Below are positions 34,928 through 43,973 of a DNA stretch of 64,000 nt, in pieces. The stretch spans positions 62,001 through 126,000 of the forward strand of contig DIUX01000002.1 in assembly GCA_002423185.1 (NCBI GenBank), in the 5' to 3' direction. Under the pieces are notes generated by a model, which worked only from the letters and a program-made list of their open reading frames with translations, made no database searches and was not told the DNA's origin. The position numbers and the translations under genes are program-made. The stretch is from Micavibrio sp. UBA6147. Its GTDB lineage: Bacteria > Pseudomonadota > Alphaproteobacteria > Micavibrionales > UBA1664. How positions within the stretch are numbered: position 1 is the stretch's first letter; the number at the start of each line of letters is the position of its first letter.

Positions 34928-36622
34928 ATGTCCCGCACCCCGATAGACCGTCCGCAAGCCTTTATGCCTCACGATGCCCGCCAGGCAGGCTTCGCAACGC
35001 CTCTGTTTCTGCCGATGCTGGTTTTATTGTCCATGATTGGATTGTTGCTCAGTGGCTGCGGATCCTCCGGCGGCGAACAATCCTCTTTCTCAAAATTAAT
35101 GCCGTGGGAACGTTCGGTCGCGCAAAATCCTGCCACCGAAACCCCGCGCGCCATTGACCCCAATGCCTATGGCACCGCCAACCCTTATGGCACAGAAGGC
35201 GGCGTTCAATCCGCTGCCAACCGCACCCTCGGAGCGGTTCAGAGCATGCCGGTCGGCGCCCCTTACGGCAACGGTCAATATACCGCCCCCTACCCCAGCG
35301 CCGAAACCCTGAGCAACCACCCCACAACCTATGTTGGCGGTGCGCCCACACAAGACGGTGCCATGCCCCAAGCCCAACCATACGGCACGAGCGGCTATGA
35401 CACCCCCTATTACGGACAGGCCTATCCGCAACAGCAAAACCCCCAAGCTGCCGCCGCTCCAGCCATCAAAGTCGGCATCTTGCTGCCCCTCAGCGGTCGT
35501 CACAAAGACCTCGGTCAATCCATGTTACAGGCCGCCCAGCTTGCCCTGTTCGACATGAATTACACCAATCTTGAACTCATCCCGCGCGACACCAAAGGCA
35601 CGCCGGATGGCGCGAAAAAAGCCGCCCAAGATGCTGTGTCCGGCGGAGCTCAGCTTATCCTCGGCCCCGTTTTTGCCGATAGTGTCCGCGCCGCAAAACC
35701 GATTATTGAGCAAGCCGGCCTCGTGATGCTTGGATTCTCCACCGATTGGCGCGTTGCCGGCGGCAATACCTTTATTATGGGTGTATTACCCTTCGCTCAA
35801 TCCGAACGCATCGCCGAATACGCCGCCAAACAATCCAAGCGCCGCATCGGCATCATCGCTCCTGATAATGATTACGGTCAAGCAGTGGTCAGTGCCTTTC
35901 AAACCCGCGCCGCCGCCCTTGGTGTTCAAATCACCAATGTCACCCGTTTCAATCCGGACTCCCCGAATTTAACCAAGGATGTCATGGCCTTCGCCCAATA
36001 TGAAACCCGCACCAGCGCCGTGGAGGCCGAGAAAAAACGCCTCGCCGCCGCGCTGTCCGCGAACCCCAACGACATCGCCACCGCCGAACGTCTGCGCACC
36101 CTTGAAAACGCCATGACGGACGGCAACGCCCCGTATGACGCCATCTTTGTACCCGTGGGCGGCGACCAAGGCAAAGCCCTGATGAACCTTCTTGCCTATT
36201 ACGATTTGGGGCCGGACAAGGTGCAATATCTCGGCACCGGCCTGTGGGACGATGCCGCAATTCAGGCCGAACCCTCGATGCAAGGCGCATGGTATGCCGC
36301 CCCATCGCCGCAATTACGCGCCGAATTTGAAACCAGCTATCAAAACACCTACAGTCAACAACCGCCCCGCCTCGTGAGCATCGCCTACGACGCCACGGCG
36401 CTGGCGACCGTTTTGGCGCGCCAAGGCCTGTCTTACGGCACCCAGCCGGATTTCAGCCGCCAAGCCGTCACCAACCCCAACGGCTTTGCCGGTATTGACG
36501 GAATCTTCCGTTTCCGCCCTGACGGCATCATCCAGCGCGGCCTTGCCGTCCACCGCATCGCAAACGGGCGCAGCACCGTCATAGAAGCCGCCCCCACCAC
36601 CTTCCAACCCAGCGGATACTAA
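34928..36622 (+). CDS. lpoA: Penicillin-binding protein activator, LpoA-like lipoprotein
   Basis: 564 residues. GAAGGAAG lies ahead of the ATG. A lipoprotein signal ends LLLSGC (Cys44). Residues about 50-175 are a Pro/Gly/Ala/Tyr/Gln-rich linker; from about residue 177 (IKVGILLPLSGRHKDLG) to the end is a periplasmic-binding-protein fold like the C-terminal domain of LpoA, with LILGPVFADSVRAA and RRIGIIAPDNDYGQ. LpoA activates the synthase PBP1A from the outer membrane. Here the N-terminal TPR domain of enterobacterial LpoA is absent, as in other alphaproteobacteria, so the partner is an inference. Divergence from rsmI supports the identity. Confidence 0.9.
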   Translation: MSRTPIDRPQAFMPHDARQAGFATPLFLPMLVLLSMIGLLLSGCGSSGGEQSSFSKLMPWERSVAQNPATETPRAIDPNAYGTANPYGTEGGVQSAANRTLGAVQSMPVGAPYGNGQYTAPYPSAETLSNHPTTYVGGAPTQDGAMPQAQPYGTSGYDTPYYGQAYPQQQNPQAAAAPAIKVGILLPLSGRHKDLGQSMLQAAQLALFDMNYTNLELIPRDTKGTPDGAKKAAQDAVSGGAQLILGPVFADSVRAAKPIIEQAGLVMLGFSTDWRVAGGNTFIMGVLPFAQSERIAEYAAKQSKRRIGIIAPDNDYGQAVVSAFQTRAAALGVQITNVTRFNPDSPNLTKDVMAFAQYETRTSAVEAEKKRLAAALSANPNDIATAERLRTLENAMTDGNAPYDAIFVPVGGDQGKALMNLLAYYDLGPDKVQYLGTGLWDDAAIQAEPSMQGAWYAAPSPQLRAEFETSYQNTYSQQPPRLVSIAYDATALATVLARQGLSYGTQPDFSRQAVTNPNGFAGIDGIFRFRPDGIIQRGLAVHRIANGRSTVIEAAPTTFQPSGY

Positions 36623-36645
36623 TCAATCAAAAGATTCATACAAAA

Positions 36646-36680
36646 ACAAAACGGCGCATCATGATAATGCGCCGTTTTGT
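36646..36680 (+). terminator. Intrinsic terminator of lpoA
   Basis: A perfect 14-bp stem (ACAAAACGGCGCAT with ATGCGCCGTTTTGT) around a seven-base loop, 24 bases after the stop. It is T-rich on both sides and could work both ways. Confidence 0.9.
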
Positions 36681-36741
36681 TATTTCTGTGAGTCGTCTGT
36701 GAGCCGCCAAAGCTCGCAATTGCTTGCGGGTTAGGGTTGAG

Positions 36742-36869
36742 ACTCACAGCTTTTATAAATTCAGCGAAAACACGGTTTTTCGAGAACCGCATCGCAGAAT
36801 ACTGAAACGTATTTGAGAAGCGGAAGCGCAGAAAAGCCGCGTTTGCAGCCCTTTAGAAAAGCTGTGAGT
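36742..36869. repeat. Element bounded by 13-bp perfect inverted repeats
   Basis: ACTCACAGCTTTT (36742-36754) and its exact complement AAAAGCTGTGAGT (36857-36869) enclose about 102 bases with an internal short hairpin (CGGTT/AACCG). Two further CTGTGAG copies lie just outside at 36686-36692 and 36697-36703. It has no ORF. It sits between the lpoA terminator and the 3' end of the ATP-grasp gene, like a small mobile palindromic or REP-type element. Confidence 0.55.
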
Positions 36870-36881
36870 TTTGACCCTAGA

Positions 36882-37901
36882 TTACGCCGCGCTTGCGGCT
36901 TCGCCCAGCCCGTTCGCTACGCTGAATTCGCCCGCATCATCGTTTTGTGCCTTTTCAATGCGTACGCCGTTTTCGTCGTAATCGGGGTGAGCGGGGCTCA
37001 TCCCCATTTCACGCATCATGTCAGAGAAAATCTCATACGGCACATTGACCGAGCACGCCATCTCAAGCCCCTTGAAACCGGGGAATGTGTTGGCCTCGCA
37101 AATCGTGTATCCGTCATCGGTGAACAACAAATCAATGCCGGCGATTTCAATGTCCAAAACCTGCGCCGTGCGAATGGCGAGCATTTCGGCCTCGGCATCG
37201 GGAATAAATTCCGCAACCGACCCGCCTTGCGAGAAATTGGCCTTAAAGCCGCCTTCTTTCGCGCGGCGTTCCATCGCGGCGATCACCCGCCCATTGACCA
37301 CAAACAAGCGCAAATCGCGCCCCTTTGAGCGGGAAATGAATTTTTGGAAAATCAACAAGATATGCGGCTGGGTTTCACGGATCAAATCCATAAGGTCTTT
37401 GAATCCCTCGCGGTTTTCAATCAGGAAAACACCGCTGCCATTCACGCCGAGCAAGGTTTTCACCACAACAGGAAAACCGAGTGTTTGCTCAACCAGATCA
37501 ATATTCACCGGAAACTTCGCCAACATGGTCGGCGGCGTCGGCATGTTATGTTCCGCCAGCAATTGATGGGTATGCAGTTTATCCGCCACTTTTTCAATGG
37601 TGTGCGCGGTGTTATATACCCGCACGCCCATCCGTTCGAATTGGCGGATAACCGCAAGGGCGAAATACCCCGTATCCTTGACATAGGTTCGCGGCAAAAC
37701 AAAATCCGGCAATTCACGCGCCACGCCATCAATCAAAATGGTGTTTTGGTCGTCATCCGTGACCACAAGGTCGAATTGTTCGGGGTTGAATACACTGACG
37801 TTAATCCCCATGATTTTACCCTCAGCCATAAATCGTCTGACTTCATAGGCTTCGGATGTGGGGGCTTCGATATCTTCATTAAACAGAATCCATACGTCCA
37901 T
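36882..37901 (-). CDS. RimK-family ATP-grasp ligase
   Basis: 339 residues from the ATG at 37901 with AAGGAG ahead (a GTG lies nine bases earlier). The ATP-grasp fold is recognisable from DKLHTHQLLAEHNMPTPPT, then FPVVVKTLLGVNGSGVFLI, FQKFISRSKGRDLRLFVVNGRVIAAMERRA, and the metal-binding IAGIDLLFTDDGYTICEANTFPGFKGLE. RimK-type ligases add Glu (or similar amino acids) to a carboxylate acceptor such as ribosomal protein S6, coenzyme F420 or a peptide; the acceptor here cannot be told. A C-terminal acidic tail of about 45 residues is extra. It stands alone. Confidence 0.9.
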   Translation of the reverse strand: MDVWILFNEDIEAPTSEAYEVRRFMAEGKIMGINVSVFNPEQFDLVVTDDDQNTILIDGVARELPDFVLPRTYVKDTGYFALAVIRQFERMGVRVYNTAHTIEKVADKLHTHQLLAEHNMPTPPTMLAKFPVNIDLVEQTLGFPVVVKTLLGVNGSGVFLIENREGFKDLMDLIRETQPHILLIFQKFISRSKGRDLRLFVVNGRVIAAMERRAKEGGFKANFSQGGSVAEFIPDAEAEMLAIRTAQVLDIEIAGIDLLFTDDGYTICEANTFPGFKGLEMACSVNVPYEIFSDMMREMGMSPAHPDYDENGVRIEKAQNDDAGEFSVANGLGEAASAA

Positions 37902-38306
37902 AAAGAACACTCCTTATCCGCAACGAGCCTGATTCTGTACGCCGCCCGACAAGGACGGCAAAGCCGTTGCTTTACGGGACATACCCAGTTTGAAGATATT
38001 CAATAATCCCTTCAAATGACCATGTCCGGTTTCGTGTTTACACGTTCATGACCCTAGAGATTTTTTCCCGTTTCGTCAAATTTGCATTTAAATCTGAGGC
38101 TTTTCAAGACTTTGCGGTGTGTCCGGTCAGGCAAATACCGCCCAAAAACCTTTCCGATTCTGTGACGGATCTTTCACAATCATGACGAAAGGCTCCCTCA
38201 CGCAACACCGTGTGCAACACCGCATCATGGCAATTGTTTTACTTTTCGTGCAAATCGGCATATCATAGAGGGGTAAACGTCCACTCTACATCCCGTACAG
38301 TTTTTT
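37902..38306. other. Intergenic region between the ATP-grasp ligase and the pseudokinase gene
   Basis: About 405 bases between divergent genes. A -10-like TATCAT lies at 38261-38266, about 40 bases before the pseudokinase ATG, with only a weak -35. The ten-base word TGACCCTAGA occurs at 38049-38058. I see no gene or stable RNA. Confidence 0.55.
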
Positions 38307-40433
38307 ATGGCCGAAGCCAACGACCCAAGCAATACTGCCCCTTCCGATCCCGTAAAAGGACAGGACAACCCCACGGCCAAAGGCGGTGATGCTAGTGCTG
38401 CGCCCATTGCTGCGGCCGCGCCTGCCGGCTCAAAAATCCTGTTTAACAACGTCATTGAAATTGATACAGGGACACAGCTCGCCGAATACAGCAACGACCA
38501 TGTCAAGGCATACAAAGCCAAAGGTATTGGCGGCGATACCAATGATTATTTCGCCTTGATCTGCGCCCCGCACCTCACCCCGCGCAGCAGCCGCGGCCCC
38601 GCTTATGCCTCCGCTTGCGGGGGGCCCATGGCGTATTTGGTCGGCTCCGGCGTCATCGCCATCCCTGGCCTTGGCGAGCGTTTTTCCTTTATTTACCGCG
38701 ACACACTCGGCAAACGCATCGTCCCCAACGACAAGCACCTCGCCCTGGGCTGGAAAGCCGAACGCGTCCTTGAAAAAGTCGTAGCGCCGGTCATCACGGT
38801 TTTAAAAGACCTGCGCGATGTTGACATTGTTCACGGCAATATCCGCCCCAGCAATTTTTACACCGGCGGCAAAACCGACTATGACCATGTTGTGGTCGGC
38901 GATTGCCTGAGCGTCCCTGCCTCCATGTTGCAATCCCCTATTTTTGAGCCTTTGCACCGCTGCTCAGCCCAGCCCACAGGGCGCGGCACCGGTATGATTG
39001 AGGACGATTTATACGCCCTCGGCGTGTCGATGGCGATGTTGATCCGCGCCCACGATCCGCTGGCCAAAAAAACGCAAGAAGAAATCATCCTGCATAAAAT
39101 GCAGCACGGCACCTATGCCTCACTCATCAGCAAAGACGACCGTTTTACCGGAGCGGTGCTTGAATTGCTCCGCGGTTTGTTGATTGACGACCAGCGCCAG
39201 CGCTGGAATCTTGACGATGTTCTTGCATGGCTTGACGGGCGGCGGCTCAGCCCCAAACAAACAACCAAGCGCAAACGCGCCTCGCGCCAGATCACCTTTA
39301 ACGGCAATGGATATTTTTACATGGAGGCGCTCGCCAATGACATGTTCAAAAAACCGGCCGAAGCCGTCCAATTGATTGAAAGCAACGAGCTGGAGCAATG
39401 GATTCAGCGCAGCATCGACGACGACCACGCCGTTAAACGCCTCGAAGAAGCCGTTGTCTCCGCCGGTGAAACGGGCAAAAGTTCCGGCTATTGGGATCGT
39501 TTATTGTCGCGTGTCGCCATCGCACTCGACCCCGAAGGCCCGATTCGCTATAAAAACCTTGCGCTCAAACCCGAAGGACTTGGCATAGCGCTCGGCGAAG
39601 CCTTTGTCCTGAATTCCAATTTACAAGCCTTTATCGAGATTTTCACCAGTCCCTTACTGCAATTCTGGCTCGTCACCTGCACCGATCTGAACATGGATGT
39701 GACATCCTTCGTCAATCGCTTTGAAACCCTGAAGATGCAGGTCAAGCAACCCATGATGGGCATGGGGCTTGAACGATGCCTGTATTTCCTCAATGACAGC
39801 ATCCATTGCGTCAGCCCCGCCCTCAAGAATTTCCACGTCCGCAGTCCCGAAGACATGATCAACGCCTTCGAAAAAATGGCGCAATCCAAAACCAGACCCG
39901 CCCTTGCCTTTGACCGCCATATGGTGGCTTTTTTGGCCGCCAAAGACGGTAAAGTCATTGATAACCAGCTTTTTGACCTGAATTCAGTGGAATATCACCG
40001 CCGTTTAATCGGCTTGGTGAACGTCTTTGCCGCGACCCAGCGCATATATTCCGTTGCCCCGCTGCCGAATCTCAGCAAATGGATCGCGGAATCCCTGCAA
40101 GTCGTTCTCGATCGCTACCACGACAAAAAAAATCGCGACACCCTCAAAGAAAAACTGAGCAAAATCAAAGACTCCGGCGACATCACCAAAATATCTCAAT
40201 TGATTGACGATCAAAACCTTGTGAAACGCGATTTCGCCGCCTTCAAACTCGCCATGCATGAATTTAAGATGCTCAGCGAAGAACACGATCTTTTGGAAAA
40301 TCAACTCGAAAACCCTTCAAATTTCGGCCGCGCGCGCGGCAAGGAAGTCGCGGTCATCGTTGCCGGCGTGATCTCGAGCCTGATCATCATGGGTTTTATC
40401 ATCATGTATCTTAACGGCGACAAGATTTTTTAG
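38307..40433 (+). CDS. Membrane-anchored protein kinase-like protein, probably a pseudokinase
   Basis: 708 residues. A Ser/Thr kinase-like domain covers about residues 50-310. The catalytic-loop position reads HGNIRPSNF (176-184), where active kinases have HRDxKxxN: the catalytic Asp is Asn. The DFG position reads GDC (198-200), and no clear VAIK lysine or glycine loop is seen. EDDLYALGVSMAMLI matches the DxWSxG helix. Residues about 325-680 are an alpha-helical region of unknown fold, and a single membrane helix near 684-704 anchors the protein with the kinase fold in the cytosol. It is followed 39 bases later by a small membrane protein, probably a partner. Likely role: scaffold or allosteric regulator; signal unknown. 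Confidence 0.75.
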   Translation: MAEANDPSNTAPSDPVKGQDNPTAKGGDASAAPIAAAAPAGSKILFNNVIEIDTGTQLAEYSNDHVKAYKAKGIGGDTNDYFALICAPHLTPRSSRGPAYASACGGPMAYLVGSGVIAIPGLGERFSFIYRDTLGKRIVPNDKHLALGWKAERVLEKVVAPVITVLKDLRDVDIVHGNIRPSNFYTGGKTDYDHVVVGDCLSVPASMLQSPIFEPLHRCSAQPTGRGTGMIEDDLYALGVSMAMLIRAHDPLAKKTQEEIILHKMQHGTYASLISKDDRFTGAVLELLRGLLIDDQRQRWNLDDVLAWLDGRRLSPKQTTKRKRASRQITFNGNGYFYMEALANDMFKKPAEAVQLIESNELEQWIQRSIDDDHAVKRLEEAVVSAGETGKSSGYWDRLLSRVAIALDPEGPIRYKNLALKPEGLGIALGEAFVLNSNLQAFIEIFTSPLLQFWLVTCTDLNMDVTSFVNRFETLKMQVKQPMMGMGLERCLYFLNDSIHCVSPALKNFHVRSPEDMINAFEKMAQSKTRPALAFDRHMVAFLAAKDGKVIDNQLFDLNSVEYHRRLIGLVNVFAATQRIYSVAPLPNLSKWIAESLQVVLDRYHDKKNRDTLKEKLSKIKDSGDITKISQLIDDQNLVKRDFAAFKLAMHEFKMLSEEHDLLENQLENPSNFGRARGKEVAVIVAGVISSLIIMGFIIMYLNGDKIF

Positions 40434-40472
40434 TCCCTAACACCAAAGAATAAACAGAGAATAAAAAGAAAA

Positions 40473-40970
40473 ATGGCCAAACGCAAAAAAAAGCAAATGA
40501 GCAAAGCAAACCTGTTCCGCCTGCGCCTCATGGTCGGGATCATGTTCGTATGCAGCATTATTTTCTTGCCCACCACGATCATTCTACTGATCGGCATGAT
40601 GCCGAGCCTTGCCGCCATTGCGATAGACAAGAGCAAAACCAAAAGCCGCGCGATAACCGTCAGCGCCATGAATCTGGCGGGATGTTCGCCATTTTTGCTT
40701 GAGCTTTGGACAACCACGCACGACATGGACACCGCCTTGCTCATCGCGATGCAAGCACGCAACATGATCATCATGTACGTCACTGCCGCATCCGGCTATG
40801 TGATTGATTTTGCCGTTGCAGGAATTGTGTCCTCGATGCTGTTGCAAAAGGCAAAAATGCGCATCAAACGCATCGAGGAAAAGCAAAAATCCCTCATCGA
40901 ACGCTGGGGCACCAAAGTCACCGGCAAAATTCCGCTGGACGATTACGGCTTCCCTATTCAAAACGACTAG
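40473..40970 (+). CDS. Inner-membrane protein co-encoded with the pseudokinase
   Basis: 165 residues. A very basic N-terminus (MAKRKKKQMSKANLFRLR) is followed by a membrane helix (about 19-46), a polar stretch, a second hydrophobic segment (about 95-128), and a charged helical C-terminus (KAKMRIKRIEEKQKSLIERW). The positive N-terminus suggests both ends are cytosolic. It begins 39 bases after the pseudokinase, with a purine-rich but imperfect ribosome site, and is presumably co-transcribed with it. No family recognised. Confidence 0.68.
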   Translation: MAKRKKKQMSKANLFRLRLMVGIMFVCSIIFLPTTIILLIGMMPSLAAIAIDKSKTKSRAITVSAMNLAGCSPFLLELWTTTHDMDTALLIAMQARNMIIMYVTAASGYVIDFAVAGIVSSMLLQKAKMRIKRIEEKQKSLIERWGTKVTGKIPLDDYGFPIQND

Positions 40971-41109
40971 GATCCTCCTCTAGGGTCAAAGCGGCAAGAT
41001 CACTGCCCAGATCAAACCCACGGTTGGCGCTTGTTCCACGTCCGACCATAAACTTAATAAAAAGTAAAAATGGACAAACGCCGCACCAGTTTTTATACTG
41101 GAGGTCTGT

Positions 41110-41175
41110 ATGGTCAAAAACGAATCAATTCAAAACACTCTCGGCCTTGAATTCAGCATCAACCAAAGTGAATAA
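41110..41175 (+). CDS. Short upstream ORF (21 codons) before the D,D-carboxypeptidase gene
   Basis: A strong GGAGG eight bases ahead of an ATG opens a 21-codon frame (MVKNESIQNTLGLEFSINQSE) ending in TAA at 41173-41175. The carboxypeptidase ATG follows after only seven bases and has no good ribosome site of its own. This looks like a translated leader that feeds ribosomes to the next gene by reinitiation. The peptide itself has no obvious attenuation feature such as a codon run. Confidence 0.5.
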   Translation: MVKNESIQNTLGLEFSINQSE

Positions 41176-41182
41176 AGCCCTC

Positions 41183-42829
41183 ATGCCATTGATGACAACA
41201 GATCGCTTGCCTCTCACCCGCGTGCTTCACATTCTGTGCATGGCCTTCATGGCTCTGGCTGTGTTGATGGCTGTTCTGGTCGGCGGGTCGTCTGCGGCCT
41301 TGGCCAACCCCAAATACGCCTCCATCGTCATTGACGCCGACACCGGCCAAGTCCTGAGCCAAAGCAACGCCGACAAAATCCTTCATCCTGCGTCCCTCAC
41401 CAAAATGATGACCATGTTGATGATTTTTGACGGCCTTCAACACGGCACGATTCGCCTGAACGACAAAATCAGCATCTCCAGCCACGCCGCAAGTATGCAG
41501 CCCAGCAAGCTCGGCTTGCCTGTCGGCTCCACCATTCGCGTTGAGGACGCCATCAAGGCACTCGCAACCAAATCGGCCAATGACATCGCCGCCGCCGTTG
41601 CCGAATTTATCGGCGGTTCAGAGGAAAATTTCGGTCGCCAAATGACCCTCAAGGCGCAAGCTATGGGCATGACCCGCACCCGTTTTGTCAACGCATCCGG
41701 CCTGCACGACCCGCGTCAGGTCAGCACCGCACGCGACATGGCGCGCTTGTCTTTGATCCTGATCAAGCAATACCCCGCCTATTACCATTATTTTTCGACC
41801 AAGAACTTCACCTATCGCGGCAAATCATATCACTCGCATAACCGACTGATGAGCACCTATGAAGGCATGGACGGCCTCAAGACCGGCTATATCCTTGCCT
41901 CCGGTTTTAACCTTGCGGCCTCCGCAAAACGTCAAAACCGCCGCCTTGTCGGGGTTGTGTTTGGCGGAAAAACATGGAAGTCCCGCAACGACCATATGGC
42001 CAGCTTGCTTGACCGCGGCTTTGCGAAAATTCTGCGTGACCCCGCACCGACCGGTTCGGCCACCCATGTCTTATCCTCCGCATCGCCCCGCCGTACGGGC
42101 GCACAGGCCGGCCCCAAAATGGCCGCTCTTCCGGCAACCCCTGTTCTTGCCATTTCCTTGATGCCCGCTATTCAGGCTTTTGCCGTTCCCGTACCGCCGA
42201 TGAAGCCCTCCCCGACGCAAATTCTTGCGGAATCCGGTCAAGCATCCGGCGAAGTACAGGATGCCGAGGACATTCAAACCGCCTCTGCCTCCGATGCCCT
42301 TGGACTGGCGAGTATTGAACCCAGTGCCGGCGCTGTCCTCACCGGTGCGCAGGACAAAATCATCCGCGCCCTTGCCAACACATTGCAAGAGCGCAACGAA
42401 AACATGATGTCCAACATCATGGGTCAAGGCGATGTTGACGAAGACTCCGCCGTACGTTTCCAAACCGGCCTGATGGCGATTGCCGCCCACACGCACAGAG
42501 AATACAGCATTGAAGGAATCGGTCGTTTCGGCACAAATGCGACCCCGAAAACACAATCCTTTAACACTAATTTGGCGACATCAGGCGGTTATGGCGATTG
42601 GTCGGTTCAAGTCGGCGCGTTCAAAAGCCGCGCCCAGACCGATGAAATCATCCGCAGTGCCCGCAGCAAGCTCCCCGATGACTTGCTTTATGGTCGCGCG
42701 ATTATTATGCCGACCACCATCAACAACCAAATTCTCTTCCGCGGACGCCTGTCTGGATATAATGAAGAGCACGCGCGCAAAATTTGTGATATAATTAGTG
42801 ATTGTATGGTCATCACGCCGGCGCAATAA
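41183..42829 (+). CDS. D-alanyl-D-alanine carboxypeptidase (DacA type) with SPOR domain
   Basis: Low-molecular-weight penicillin-binding protein that removes the terminal D-Ala from peptidoglycan stem peptides in the periplasm (EC 3.4.16.4). 548 residues from the ATG at 41183. N-terminal hydrophobic signal (residues 14-40), then the active-site motifs SLTK (Ser71, Lys74), SAN (131-133) and KTG (233-235), all with normal spacing. The middle, about 290-470, is low-complexity. The last 75 residues are a SPOR domain (WSVQVGAFKSRAQTDEIIRSA), which binds denuded septal glycan and would direct the enzyme to the division site. Its start appears to depend on the short upstream ORF. Confidence 0.93.
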   Translation: MPLMTTDRLPLTRVLHILCMAFMALAVLMAVLVGGSSAALANPKYASIVIDADTGQVLSQSNADKILHPASLTKMMTMLMIFDGLQHGTIRLNDKISISSHAASMQPSKLGLPVGSTIRVEDAIKALATKSANDIAAAVAEFIGGSEENFGRQMTLKAQAMGMTRTRFVNASGLHDPRQVSTARDMARLSLILIKQYPAYYHYFSTKNFTYRGKSYHSHNRLMSTYEGMDGLKTGYILASGFNLAASAKRQNRRLVGVVFGGKTWKSRNDHMASLLDRGFAKILRDPAPTGSATHVLSSASPRRTGAQAGPKMAALPATPVLAISLMPAIQAFAVPVPPMKPSPTQILAESGQASGEVQDAEDIQTASASDALGLASIEPSAGAVLTGAQDKIIRALANTLQERNENMMSNIMGQGDVDEDSAVRFQTGLMAIAAHTHREYSIEGIGRFGTNATPKTQSFNTNLATSGGYGDWSVQVGAFKSRAQTDEIIRSARSKLPDDLLYGRAIIMPTTINNQILFRGRLSGYNEEHARKICDIISDCMVITPAQ

Positions 42830-42970
42830 CGCCTGCGATTTGCCTGTCTGTCTGCCCGCCCGCCTGCCCCCCTGACGGAAGGGCGCAATCATGCGGCACA
42901 GGTGACAACACAAAACAATAATGGCGAGTTTGACACCCGCGCGTCTGACACCCAAAGGACACAAACCACG

Positions 42971-43762
42971 ATGCACACCATCCTGTACACCGCCCCACAT
43001 ACAGCCCCATTCGCCGCTATGCACAACGACTCCCCCAATCATCCCTCACAAACCATGACTGCGCCCCGCACACCGATCCGCTGTGCCGAGGCTGGCAATA
43101 TGCTGGTGATGATTTTAATCGCGATTGGCCTGATGGCGGCGCTCACCGCCGTTGTGTCACAGGGGTTTTCCGGTGGCAAAGGCACGAAAGACCTTGAAGT
43201 CAAAACACAAGTCGCGCAAGTCTTGCGCTATTCCTCCGGCGTCAAGAGCGCCGTAGACGACATATACACAAACAAAAACGCCAGTGAAACCGACCTGCGT
43301 TTTGGGGCGGCCGCAACCACCCTCACCGGCTATGGCGCCGCCACGACGACGCCGACATTCCAAGTGTTTAACGAGCTGGGCGGCGGAGCCTCCGTCATGA
43401 AAATCCCGAGCGGCATAAGCAATGGCGACCAATGGGAATTTTACGGTTTTACCCGCGCGCCGGATGTCGGGGTTGATGCTACGCCCGACCTTATGATGGT
43501 TCTTCCCAACGTCACCCTTGCGTTTTGTCAAGGCGTGAACGAAACCTTAGGCTATGCCAAGGGCGCCACCCCGCCGATCGACAGCACCGCCGACGGAAAA
43601 TGCATCCACAACACCGCCACACGCTTTAACGGCACCTTCGCAACCGGCGGCGGCATTAACGACATGGACCGCGCAAATTTCACGGTAAAACCCGCAAAAT
43701 ACGGCTGCGTCCAATGCGCCGGCCCCGCCTACCATTATTTTTACGTCCTGCTGGAACGTTAG
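42971..43762 (+). CDS. Pilin-like membrane-anchored protein, third copy
   Basis: 263 residues from the ATG at 42971 (AAAGGA ahead; a GTG at 42902 is in frame). After a polar, Pro/His-rich leader of about 40 residues comes EAGNMLVMILIAIGLMAALTAV, a hydrophobic helix following Gly-Asn, then GGKGTKDLEVKTQVAQVLRY. This matches the pattern of the two genes at 22575 and 23343 (SGNVIFFILIAVALFAGLSYTV, GGGKS), though the sequences have diverged. The C-terminus shares the CxxCxxxxYxYxxVLLER-like ending with their CGSGTCYAYYHVLYAR. It follows the carboxypeptidase gene in the same direction. The leader is longer than in a classical prepilin. Confidence 0.7.
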   Translation: MHTILYTAPHTAPFAAMHNDSPNHPSQTMTAPRTPIRCAEAGNMLVMILIAIGLMAALTAVVSQGFSGGKGTKDLEVKTQVAQVLRYSSGVKSAVDDIYTNKNASETDLRFGAAATTLTGYGAATTTPTFQVFNELGGGASVMKIPSGISNGDQWEFYGFTRAPDVGVDATPDLMMVLPNVTLAFCQGVNETLGYAKGATPPIDSTADGKCIHNTATRFNGTFATGGGINDMDRANFTVKPAKYGCVQCAGPAYHYFYVLLER

Positions 43763-43791
43763 GACTAAAACAACTCGTTGTTATAAAACCT

Positions 43792-43827
43792 GAAAACACC
43801 GTTCTAAGCACGGTTTTCGGCGTTTTT
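43792..43827 (+). terminator. Intrinsic terminator of the third pilin-like gene
   Basis: GAAAACACCGT pairs with ACGGTTTTC with a two-base bulge, followed by a T-rich tract including seven T, about 30 bases after the stop. Confidence 0.65.
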
Positions 43828-43973
43828 TTACCTCTCAAATACACTGCGCCATCTACGATGCGGTTATAAAAAACGCTCCGCCCTCTCCCCCACCCACCGC
43901 GTGCAGGGGCGTCCCCTTGCAAAAAAAACGCCCTCCTTCCTCAACAGCCCCCCATCCCACTCCCCCGAAAAAT

